Shown here in pieces: positions 1 to 5,863 of a stretch of DNA of 5,863 nt. Made by a program: the position numbers and the translations under genes. Below the pieces are notes generated by a model that made no database searches, was not told the origin of the DNA, and worked only from the letters and a program-made list of their open reading frames with translations. Position 1 is the stretch's first letter, and every line of letters begins with the position of its first letter. Source of the stretch: Nanobdellota archaeon (GTDB lineage Archaea; Nanobdellota; Nanobdellia; Woesearchaeales; JAGLGH01); contig JAGLGH010000206.1 of assembly GCA_023144115.1 (NCBI GenBank), positions 1 through 5,863 of the forward strand, given 5' to 3'.

Positions 1-859
1 GAACATTTTCCCAGCCTATCTTGATGTATTCTGTAAAATCCCATTGTTTATCACCAACCTTATCTGTAATAAAATCATGCAGTATCTCATAAAACATCTC
101 ACGTCTTGGAATTTCCCTGCTTTCTGAACTGCAGGTTTCTCTATCTAATATTGCATAAGCAACAATCGGTTCAATAATAGCACTATGGCTTATAACAGCG
201 ATATTGCCTGGTTTCTCATTATCATTCTCGTCATTATTGCCCATACTTGAGGTGTTTGTGCAAACTAATGAATACAAACTTGAAAATCCTCTTTCTCCTA
301 TTTCATAAGCAGGCATTGATGCACCAAAAGTATCTTCAGAAATTGGCTTTTTGCCTTTTAAATTAGGATCAGACATAAAAAACATCTTCAGGCGCTCCCA
401 CTCATTTACTCCTTCTTTTGCTTTGCTTATAGCCCATTTTGCGATTTTATCATCAAAAAAAGACTTTAAAAACCAGGATGCAGAGCCATCTGAATAAGAA
501 TCAATTGTAGAATTATTAAAATAAGGATTATCTGCATCATCTTCAGACAGTAATACTATATCACTGAATCTATAATCTTTAGATAATTTGACTGTGTTAT
601 CATGAGTTTCTTCATACATACTTTTCAATAATTCACCAGTTGAATCCCCCCTTAATCTTCCGCTTGTAGCAATCTCAGTCAATGGATTACCATTTAAATC
701 ACTTAAGATCCCTCTTTCTAAAGCATTCATAGTCTTATCTATCTGAATCCCGTTAATGTCACCTGCTTTCATATCAGCCTTTACACTGTCTGCTCCTTCA
801 AGCAGTTTATAGCCATGCCTCATTAGGTATGTGATTGTTTCAAGGGTTTTTGTTTTCAT
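1..859 (-). CDS. Histidine phosphatase (RHG / phosphoglycerate mutase-like) family protein, 3' end missing
   Basis: Open for 286 codons from ATG at 859-857 to the left window edge without a stop, so the C-terminus is missing. The start is supported by GAGGT at 873-869, nine bases upstream. Seen: near the N-terminus 'TYLMRHGYK' puts the R14-H15-G16 signature of the superfamily on a beta-strand; 'IATSGRLRGDSTGELL' matches the family's S-x-x-x-R-A-x-x-T-A-E element, making R70 the likely second phosphate-binding arginine; 'NIAVISHSAIIEP' supplies the second catalytic histidine, H225. In this family H15 would carry the phosphohistidine intermediate. Odd points: about 155 residues lie between R70 and H225, H225 is followed by Ser where Gly is usual, and an Asn/Asp/Glu-rich loop (about 206-218) precedes it. 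No signal peptide or membrane segment is seen, so it is probably cytoplasmic. Substrate unknown. It is transcribed divergently from the Lrp-type regulator. The superfamily call is fairly secure; a sugar-phosphate, nucleotide or protein phosphatase are all possible. Confidence 0.75.
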   Translation of the reverse strand, partial: MKTKTLETITYLMRHGYKLLEGADSVKADMKAGDINGIQIDKTMNALERGILSDLNGNPLTEIATSGRLRGDSTGELLKSMYEETHDNTVKLSKDYRFSDIVLLSEDDADNPYFNNSTIDSYSDGSASWFLKSFFDDKIAKWAISKAKEGVNEWERLKMFFMSDPNLKGKKPISEDTFGASMPAYEIGERGFSSLYSLVCTNTSSMGNNDENDNEKPGNIAVISHSAIIEPIVAYAILDRETCSSESREIPRREMFYEILHDFITDKVGDKQWDFTEYIKIGWENV

Positions 860-868
860 TTTTATATT

Positions 869-932
869 ACCTCATTTTTTGTTTAATTTCATTTAGTTGT
901 CTATTAAAATGGATTTGGGAAGAAATATTTAA
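869..932 (-). promoter_or_regulatory. Promoter and ribosome binding site of the histidine phosphatase gene
   Basis: On the minus strand an archaeal-type TATA element TTAAATAT lies at 932-925, preceded by ACAAACA that could hold the BRE. Transcription would be expected to start about 25 bases downstream, near 905-900, giving a leader of roughly 45 bases. A Shine-Dalgarno GAGGT at 873-869 precedes the ATG at 859 by nine bases. The element was found by eye in AT-rich sequence; its position relative to the start is the main support. Confidence 0.5.
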
Positions 933-933
933 T

Positions 934-959
934 GTTTGTCTCTCTTTTTATTAACAAAC
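934..959. promoter_or_regulatory. Inverted repeat between divergent TATA boxes (candidate operator)
   Basis: GTTTGT at 934-939 and ACAAAC at 954-959 form a perfect 6-base inverted repeat whose arms are 20 bases apart, about two helical turns. It sits exactly between the minus-strand TATA element (932-925) and the plus-strand one (966-975), so each arm adjoins one promoter's BRE position. The location suits a dimeric autoregulator such as the neighbouring Lrp-type protein. The arms are short, so chance remains possible. Confidence 0.3.
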
Positions 960-965
960 CAAAAC

Positions 966-1006
966 ATATTTAAATGAATAGTTGTTTTTGTTAAGTATGA
1001 AGGGAG
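966..1006 (+). promoter_or_regulatory. Promoter and start-deciding ribosome binding site of the Lrp-type regulator
   Basis: A TATA element ATATTTAAAT lies at 966-975, so a transcript would begin near 995-1000. AAGGGAG at 1000-1006 is a Shine-Dalgarno match eight bases before ATG 1015. Together these favour ATG 1015. The in-frame TTG at 982 lies upstream of the expected transcript start, and ATG 997 would be almost at the 5' end with no ribosome binding site. A leaderless start at 997, adding six residues, cannot be excluded. Confidence 0.5.
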
Positions 1007-1014
1007 AAATCTTA

Positions 1015-1986
1015 ATGCAGAGGAGGGAAGAGAAGGTTGTTCTTGATAAAAAGAATCAGGTTATTCTCCAGATGCTGATAAATAATTCCAGGAATTCTAT
1101 TTCTAAAATATCTAAAATTGTGAAAATGTCTAAACCAGCTGTTTTACAAAGAATAAGACAAATGGAAGAAAATAAAATAATTCTGCAATACATTGCTTAT
1201 TATAATTTAATCAGGGCTGGTTATAAATTCCACACTATCTTATTAGAGATAGGAAAAGAAAATGAATTGATTTATGCAGAAAAACTAAGTTGCAGTAAAT
1301 TTACCTGCGCTGTAATTCAACTTGCACATAAATTTAATATTTTATGGATGGTTTTTAGCAGAAATCAAGAGCATCTAAATGAGATTATTAGTGAAGTGAG
1401 CAGAACAATGAAAGTCAAAGATCTAAAAATTCTTCCAATTGTCGATTATTCTTTTGATAATTATGAGCTATTTGCTGAGAACAAAAAGAAAATTATTAAA
1501 AAGCACAATAAGGAAATAATAAAACTAGATCAAATAGATGCTAAGATTCTAAATGTTCTCAAGAATAACTCCCGCGAATCATTGGTAGGTATTGCTAATC
1601 AATGCAACATTACTGCAGAAGCAATAAAGAAAAGAATAAAAAAATTAGAAGAAAATGGAGTTATTCTGAGATTTTTCACTAATTTCAATATATTTAAACT
1701 TGGTTTTCAGCCTTATGTTGTTCTGATTAAGACAAATCGGCAAAAACATAAAGAGATAATAAAATTTATCAGGCAGCATAAAAATACAAATGGTCAATAT
1801 CTTGTTGATGATGAGTTTGATCTAATGTGCATTGTAGTAGTTAAGGATATTTCTGAATTGAGAGGATTTATTGATCAGGCGCATTCTTTATTCAGAGATA
1901 ATATTCTGGATTATGAGATATATTTGATGGTAGACCAGATTTTCAATGACTTTTTTCCCTCAGGGATTTATGAGGATATCATTTAA
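1015..1986 (+). CDS. Tandem-duplicated Lrp/AsnC-family transcriptional regulator (two HTH, two effector domains)
   Basis: A 323-residue protein, about twice the usual 140-160 residues of Lrp/AsnC regulators. Residues 10-60 form a winged HTH starting 'LDKKNQVILQML' and ending 'RIRQMEENKIIL'. Residues about 68-150 look like the alpha/beta effector-binding (RAM/AsnC C-terminal) domain. A lysine-rich linker (about 154-170) leads to a second HTH at 171-218 ('LDQIDAKILNVL' to 'RIKKLEENGVIL') and a second effector-like domain to the end. The halves align clearly: L-D, I-L, N-N-S-R, R-I and E-E-N-x-x-I-L occur at matching places. Known for the family: Lrp proteins dimerise and bind palindromic DNA, often controlling amino-acid or central metabolism and their own gene. 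Inferred: the fusion acts as a built-in pseudo-dimer and may regulate its own promoter, the divergent phosphatase and the downstream phosphotransferase. The ligand is unknown; the effector halves are divergent and may have lost ligand binding. Confidence 0.85.
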   Translation: MQRREEKVVLDKKNQVILQMLINNSRNSISKISKIVKMSKPAVLQRIRQMEENKIILQYIAYYNLIRAGYKFHTILLEIGKENELIYAEKLSCSKFTCAVIQLAHKFNILWMVFSRNQEHLNEIISEVSRTMKVKDLKILPIVDYSFDNYELFAENKKKIIKKHNKEIIKLDQIDAKILNVLKNNSRESLVGIANQCNITAEAIKKRIKKLEENGVILRFFTNFNIFKLGFQPYVVLIKTNRQKHKEIIKFIRQHKNTNGQYLVDDEFDLMCIVVVKDISELRGFIDQAHSLFRDNILDYEIYLMVDQIFNDFFPSGIYEDII

Positions 1987-2006
1987 AAAATTTTGCAGAG
2001 CAAATC

Positions 2007-2031
2007 TTTAAATAAACGAAACTTATTTTAA
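2007..2031. promoter_or_regulatory. Imperfect inverted repeat over the TATA box (candidate operator)
   Basis: TTTAAATAA at 2007-2015 and TTATTTTAA at 2023-2031 are inverted repeats with one mismatch in nine and a 7-base spacer. The left arm contains the TATA element and the right arm reaches close to the predicted transcript start. A protein bound here would compete with TBP/TFB, a common mode of archaeal repression. The composition is very AT-rich, so this could be accidental. Confidence 0.3.
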
Positions 2032-2050
2032 TTACATTATATTTTGAGGG
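2007..2050 (+). promoter_or_regulatory. Promoter and ribosome binding site of the phosphotransferase operon
   Basis: The 70-base gap after the regulator holds a TATA element TTTAAATA at 2007-2014, predicting a transcript start near 2036-2040. GAGGG at 2046-2050 lies six bases before ATG 2057, a good Shine-Dalgarno match that confirms this start. The large gene can therefore be transcribed separately from the regulator, although read-through is also possible because no convincing terminator lies between them. Confidence 0.55.
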
Positions 2051-2056
2051 AATAAT

Positions 2057-5000
2057 ATGGGATTTACAAAAGTATTATCATCTTTGAATAAGAATGATGT
2101 CGTAATTGCGGGCGGAAAAGGCTCGTCACTAGGAGAGATGATTCAAGCAGGCATCCCTGTGCCTTCAGGATTTGTTCTGCTTTCTACTGCATTTGATTAT
2201 TTTCTTGAAAAGAGTGACCTTAAGGTTGAGATTGATTCTATACTGCATTCAGTTGATATCAATAAGATCCACACTGTTGAAAACGCGTCAGAGAAGATTA
2301 ATAATCTTATTCTTGATTCAGAAACACCTGAAGAGATAAACAGTGAAATCAAACAGTCGTTCAAAAAACTGAATGCGCCCTTTGTTGCTATCAGGTCAAG
2401 CGCTACTTCTGAAGACAGCGCAGCTGCTGCATGGGCTGGCCAGCTTAATACTTATCTCAATACAACTAAGGAAAATCTTTTAGAAAATATAAAAAGATGC
2501 TGGGCATCTTTGTTTACTACAAGGGCAATATTCTATCGCTTTCACAAGAACCTGCATAAAGATCATATCTCTGTAGCAGTAATTGTGCAGGAGATGATAG
2601 AAAGCGAAGTTTCTGGAATAGCTTTCTCAGTCCATCCAGTTACGCAGGATAGGAATCAGCTGATTATAGAAGCAGGGCTTGGACTTGGTGAAGCGATTGT
2701 TTCAGGGCAAATCACACCTGACAGCTATGTTGTTGAAAAAGAAGGCTGGCTGATATTGGATAAGAAAATCAATATACAGAACAAAGCCATGATTAGGGCT
2801 GTCTCTGGTGACAATGAATGGAAAGAACTTACAGAAAAAGAAGCCAAGAAGCAGGTATTATCTGATAAAGAGATTATAGAACTTTCAAAGCTTATCATTA
2901 AGATTGAAAATCATTACGGTTTTCCTGTTGATGTTGAATTTGCCAGAGAGAATGGGAGATTTTATATCACACAGAGCAGGCCTATAACTACACTCGAAAA
3001 TCTCCATTCTATTAACCATAACCCAATAAAAAAAGAGATTGTCCTTGGTAATCAGGATATTGATACGTCAATGATTGCATTAGAAATGACTTGGGTTGGT
3101 ATGCGTGATAAAAGGATTAAACAACAAGTAGGCATTGTGCTGCCTGAACTCTATAGTGAAATAATTAAAGGAAGAACAATAAATGCTTATGTTAATCCTG
3201 AAGAATTCAGGAGTTTTGTTAATTCTTGTTCTAAAACATTATTTGAAAATAAACAACTGATTTTAGATATTAAACAATCAACTAAACGAATCTGCCAAAA
3301 TATGATAGAATATGCAAATGAGAACAAAGCACGGATTAAAACATTAAAACTAGAAGAAATACCTAAAGTCTTAAATGAAATAAGAAATATGCAGGCTGAA
3401 TGCTCTTTTTGGGGGATGGTTGTGGCATTTGCTGATGTTTTTGGAACAATAACAAATAAAAGTATAGATATATTAGAGAGGAGAAAGAATATCAAACACT
3501 CAACGCATATTTATTCTCAAGTATTATCTGGCCCTTCGGAAAGAAGCTTGACTGAGAAAGCGATAGAAGAGATAAGGAGAAGCAGTGATAAGGAAAAGAT
3601 GCTTGAATGTTACTTCTGGTTAAATCAGGGGTATATCGGAAATGGGTTATCTTTAGACGAAATTAATGAGATAAAAGAAGAAGATGTAAATAAAGAGAAG
3701 ATAATAATAAGCAAAGAAGAAGCAGTGAAAGAATTGCGGTTAACAAAAGAAGAATTGTATAATTTTGATCTGCTGTCTGATATGGCTTATGTAAAGTCAT
3801 TAAGGGCTGATTGCAGACAGTTCTTAAATGTTTTATTAAACAAGATAATTGATAGACTTGCAGAAGCATGGGGCACAAAGAATGAATATCTCGAAACCCT
3901 GACAATAAAAGAGGTATGTGAGATTATAGAACAGAGAAAAGATATTCCTTCTGACCTGAAGAGCAGGTATTCCCATAGCCTATTTATTCAAAAAGACAGC
4001 GAAGATTATGAGGTAATCTACGGTGATGCTGTAACAATATTCTTAGATGAAAAATTAATCCATAATCCGAAAAAAGAAAAAGAAGAACTTAAAGGTAATA
4101 TTGCATATATTGGAAAAGCTAAAGGTCATGTAAAACTTGTTTTTGGAGCGCAACATAATCACAAGGTTAAAAAGGGGGATATATTAGTATCTACAGTAAC
4201 AAGCCCGCAGTTGCTGCCTGCAATGGTAAAAGCAGCTGCATTTATTACAGATATGGGGGGCATTACTTCTCATGCTGCTATTGTTGCTCGAGAACTTAAG
4301 AAACCATGCATCATCGGAACAAAGATAGCAACACAAGTCCTCAGAGATGGAGACCTTGTAGAAGTTGATGCTGAAAGAGGGGTTGTAAAGATTCTTGAAA
4401 AAAGTTCAGTTCCAGACAAAATAATCAACTGGTATCATGATGTGCCAAATCAGAGAATTCCGATTTATGTTGGATATGCCCTTATTGAATCTTTAAAAGA
4501 GCATAATGAATATTATAAAAGAAAGATTAAGGATTTGATAGGTTCTGTTAAAGGTGTTTATTCATATAGAGCATGTTATTCAGAAGATGATATTAGAGAG
4601 GGAGCTCAGGCTTTGTTGAATTCTTGTTTAAAGGATTCTTCTTTCCTGGAAAAAACCAAACAAATAATAATGCAGCGAGGTGATAAATTATTGCATTCTG
4701 CCAGAGGAATCGAAACTCAAAAAGATGCAAGCCTGAAGAGGTTAACTGATTTGTATAGGGAGATCTATAGTCATTATATAAGATATATTGCGCTTATCAC
4801 TATTCCTGAACTCTCTATTGATTTTGTTGAAAAAGCATTAGATAAGGAAACTAAAAGACATTTTAGATCACAATATAATAAAGTTATTAATATACTTTCA
4901 ACACCTCAAGAATCATTCTTGAATAAAGAAAAGAAAGAACTGCTTAAGATTTCCATGGAGAAAAATTTTAATGATTTATTAGAAGTTCATGTTAAGAAAT

Positions 5001-5809
5001 ACTTCTGGCTGAAAAATAATTATGTTGATACAAAATATCTTACTAAGGAATTTTTTATTAACAGGTTTAAAGAATTAAAAATAGAAAAAGAAGAAGATAT
5101 TGACAAAAAGACAGAATTTTTAGATTCGTTAAAAGAGGATAAATATAAGCAGCTAAAAATATTGGCTGAGATTATTGAATTCCTTGCATTTGTTCAGGAT
5201 ATAAGAAAAAAGACATTTATGGAAGTTAGTTATTACATTAACAACTTATTAAAGGAAATAGGCAGCAGGAGAGGATTTAACTCTGAAAAGATGTTCTTAT
5301 TAAAACCAGAAGAGATATTCAATATAGATAAAGAGATAATTTCAGAACAGGAGTTCAATAAGAGAAAAGAGCATGTGCTGTTCTATCATCATCAAGGTAA
5401 TAATCAGATTTATGAAGGAAAAGAAGCAAATAAAAGAGAACAGGCAATAGCACCTATAAATATTTCTGAAGAAAAATCCACTTTCTATGGAAGAACAGCA
5501 TATACAGGAAAAGTAACAGGTCTAGTGAATATCCTTAAAAGCATAAAAGAAATGCATCAGCTGAAAGATGATGAGATATTGGTAACATCAAATATCACTC
5601 CTGAGTTTGTCCCTTTCCTGAATAAAGTAAAAGCAATAATAACAGAAAAAGGGGGGATTACGAGTCATGCTGCGATTATCGGCAGGGAAATGCAGATTCC
5701 CAGTATTGTAGGAGTCAAACATATTACATCGATATTAAAGACTGGTGACGAGATTGAGGTTGATGCTGATAAGGGGGTTATAAAACTCTTAAAAAGAGAT
5801 AAAAAATGA
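2057..5809 (+). CDS. PEP synthase-like phosphotransferase: ATP-grasp plus two tandem middle/phosphohistidine modules, no PEP-binding barrel
   Basis: A 1250-residue protein; PEP synthases and rifampin phosphotransferases are about 790-870. Residues 1-315 are a PPDK/PEP-synthase ATP-grasp domain: 'GGKGSSLGEM' (K21), 'RSSATSED' (R113), 'AGLGLGEAIVSGQ', then E294, Q306 and R308 in 'VDVEFA...TQSRPIT', all matching the ATP-binding residues of the family. Then come a helical middle domain (about 316-682), a swivelling phosphohistidine domain (683-780, 'GGITSHAAIVARE', H739), a second middle domain (781-1144) and a second swivelling domain (about 1145-1246, 'GGITSHAAIIGRE', H1204). The C-terminal PEP/pyruvate TIM barrel, with its usual 'GSNDLTQ' motif, is absent. 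Family chemistry: ATP phosphorylates the histidine with release of AMP and Pi, and the arm passes phosphate to an acceptor. Databases may label it PEP synthase; the architecture fits a rifampin-phosphotransferase-like enzyme with a duplicated acceptor/arm half better. The acceptors are not recognisable. No membrane segment or signal is seen. It has its own promoter and overlaps the next gene by four bases. Confidence 0.85.
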   Translation: MGFTKVLSSLNKNDVVIAGGKGSSLGEMIQAGIPVPSGFVLLSTAFDYFLEKSDLKVEIDSILHSVDINKIHTVENASEKINNLILDSETPEEINSEIKQSFKKLNAPFVAIRSSATSEDSAAAAWAGQLNTYLNTTKENLLENIKRCWASLFTTRAIFYRFHKNLHKDHISVAVIVQEMIESEVSGIAFSVHPVTQDRNQLIIEAGLGLGEAIVSGQITPDSYVVEKEGWLILDKKINIQNKAMIRAVSGDNEWKELTEKEAKKQVLSDKEIIELSKLIIKIENHYGFPVDVEFARENGRFYITQSRPITTLENLHSINHNPIKKEIVLGNQDIDTSMIALEMTWVGMRDKRIKQQVGIVLPELYSEIIKGRTINAYVNPEEFRSFVNSCSKTLFENKQLILDIKQSTKRICQNMIEYANENKARIKTLKLEEIPKVLNEIRNMQAECSFWGMVVAFADVFGTITNKSIDILERRKNIKHSTHIYSQVLSGPSERSLTEKAIEEIRRSSDKEKMLECYFWLNQGYIGNGLSLDEINEIKEEDVNKEKIIISKEEAVKELRLTKEELYNFDLLSDMAYVKSLRADCRQFLNVLLNKIIDRLAEAWGTKNEYLETLTIKEVCEIIEQRKDIPSDLKSRYSHSLFIQKDSEDYEVIYGDAVTIFLDEKLIHNPKKEKEELKGNIAYIGKAKGHVKLVFGAQHNHKVKKGDILVSTVTSPQLLPAMVKAAAFITDMGGITSHAAIVARELKKPCIIGTKIATQVLRDGDLVEVDAERGVVKILEKSSVPDKIINWYHDVPNQRIPIYVGYALIESLKEHNEYYKRKIKDLIGSVKGVYSYRACYSEDDIREGAQALLNSCLKDSSFLEKTKQIIMQRGDKLLHSARGIETQKDASLKRLTDLYREIYSHYIRYIALITIPELSIDFVEKALDKETKRHFRSQYNKVINILSTPQESFLNKEKKELLKISMEKNFNDLLEVHVKKYFWLKNNYVDTKYLTKEFFINRFKELKIEKEEDIDKKTEFLDSLKEDKYKQLKILAEIIEFLAFVQDIRKKTFMEVSYYINNLLKEIGSRRGFNSEKMFLLKPEEIFNIDKEIISEQEFNKRKEHVLFYHHQGNNQIYEGKEANKREQAIAPINISEEKSTFYGRTAYTGKVTGLVNILKSIKEMHQLKDDEILVTSNITPEFVPFLNKVKAIITEKGGITSHAAIIGREMQIPSIVGVKHITSILKTGDEIEVDADKGVIKLLKRDKK
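4103..4396 (+). repeat. Swivelling phosphohistidine domain, copy 1 (in-gene duplication)
   Basis: Encodes residues 683-780. It aligns without a gap to copy 2 at a constant offset of 465 residues: GKAKG 686 to GKVTG 1151, H739 to H1204, V770-D-A to V1235-D-A. By hand count about 44 of 98 residues are identical. Two short stretches remain similar in DNA: the G6 run with the following catalytic-loop codons, and an 11-base exact match at 4364-4374 versus 5759-5769. Confidence 0.85.
5498..5791 (+). repeat. Swivelling phosphohistidine domain, copy 2 (in-gene duplication)
   Basis: Encodes residues 1148-1245. It keeps the full GGITSHAA loop with H1204 and the preceding T1202, the threonine that PEP-synthase regulatory kinases modify in true PEP synthases. 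As both copies retain the catalytic loop, neither looks like a dead remnant. The coding differences from copy 1 are spread throughout, indicating an old duplication rather than a recent or assembly-made one. Confidence 0.85.
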
Positions 5810-5863
5810 AAAACCAAATCGAAATCATGTCTCCTGCAGGAGATTGGATTAGCTTAAGGGCAG
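5806..5863 (+). CDS. U32 family (YhbU/TrhP/RlhA-like) protein, 5' end only
   Basis: Nineteen codons are visible before the right edge. The ATG shares ATGA with the stop of the phosphotransferase gene (stop 5807-5809), and a weak GAGAT at 5796-5800 precedes it, so translation is probably coupled. The peptide reads 'MKNQIEIMSPAGDWISLRA', which matches the N-terminal 'ELLAPAGDxxSLKAA' signature of the U32 'collagenase-like peptidase' family. Known of the family: several members are not peptidases but iron-sulfur proteins for prephenate- or oxygen-dependent hydroxylation of tRNA (TrhP), rRNA (RlhA) or ubiquinone (UbiU/UbiV). Too little is visible to say which subgroup this is, or whether the metal-binding cysteines are present. 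Confidence 0.7.
   Translation, partial: MKNQIEIMSPAGDWISLRA

Noticed and set aside
982..1014. TTG start at 982 that would lengthen the Lrp-type regulator by 11 residues
   Set aside because: It lies only seven bases after the TATA element, upstream of the expected transcript start, has no ribosome binding site, and the added residues (MFLLSMKGEIL) are not part of the HTH.
1951..1994. Oligo-T runs at 1951-1956 and 1991-1994 as a terminator of the regulator gene
   Set aside because: The first is inside the coding region and the second is only four T with no stem before it; too weak to call in AT-rich DNA.
3187..3495. Antisense open frame of 102 codons inside the phosphotransferase gene
   Set aside because: It lies opposite the conserved reading frame, has no promoter or ribosome binding site signal that stands out, and has a low-complexity composition; a shadow.
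3663..3905. Antisense open frame of 80 codons rich in leucine
   Set aside because: The leucine-rich stretch is the reverse of AAG/GAA-rich coding sequence (Lys/Glu helices) of the phosphotransferase; not a real membrane protein.
4255..4261. G6 homopolymer in the first catalytic loop (and again at 5651-5656) as a frameshift or slippage site
   Set aside because: Both runs simply encode the conserved Gly-Gly of GGITSHAA and the frame is intact on both sides; no overlapping frame of interest.
2057..5809. Canonical ppsA (phosphoenolpyruvate synthase)
   Set aside because: The ATP-grasp and phosphohistidine parts match, but the C-terminal PEP/pyruvate-binding barrel is missing and the arm is duplicated, so the gene symbol is not justified.
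4397..5809. Two genes accidentally joined, with a second gene starting after the first phosphohistidine domain
   Set aside because: The frame is continuous through the junction with no stop, no ribosome binding site and no suitable start codon near it, and the second unit has no ATP-grasp of its own.

Overview
The window is AT-rich and looks archaeal. All three start regions with visible promoters have a TTTAAA-type TATA element upstream of the start codon, combined with a short purine-rich Shine-Dalgarno stretch. The regulator is of the Lrp/AsnC kind common in archaea, and arginine is mostly AGA/AGG. Low GC, this gene mix and a multi-domain PEP-synthase-like protein would suit a DPANN-type archaeon (for example the Woesearchaeota/Pacearchaeota group), but that placement is inference only.

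Layout: (1) 1-859, minus strand: 5' part of a divergent histidine phosphatase (RHG superfamily) gene that runs off the left edge. (2) 860-1014: divergent promoter region, with one TATA element for each direction and a short inverted repeat between them. (3) 1015-1986, plus strand: an Lrp/AsnC regulator that is an internal tandem duplication, with two HTH and two effector-type domains in one chain. (4) 1987-2056: promoter of the next gene, with an imperfect inverted repeat over the TATA box. (5) 2057-5809, plus strand: a 1250-residue PEP synthase-like phosphotransferase. (6) 5806-5863, plus strand: the first 19 codons of a U32-family (YhbU/TrhP/RlhA-like) protein, joined to the previous gene by an ATGA overlap.

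The large protein is the most interesting item. It has one PPDK/PEP-synthase ATP-grasp domain (about residues 1-315), followed by two tandem copies of a unit of about 465 residues. Each unit is a poorly conserved, mostly helical middle domain plus a well conserved phosphohistidine swivelling domain, with catalytic histidines at H739 and H1204. It has no C-terminal PEP/pyruvate-binding barrel, so it is unlikely to be a true PEP synthase. It resembles rifampin phosphotransferase in domain order, but with the acceptor-plus-swivel half duplicated. The natural reading is one ATP-driven phosphoryl source serving two phosphohistidine arms and perhaps two acceptors.

The adjacent Lrp-type protein is a candidate regulator of this operon and of the divergent phosphatase. 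The acceptor molecules, and any functional link to the U32 protein, cannot be read from the sequence.
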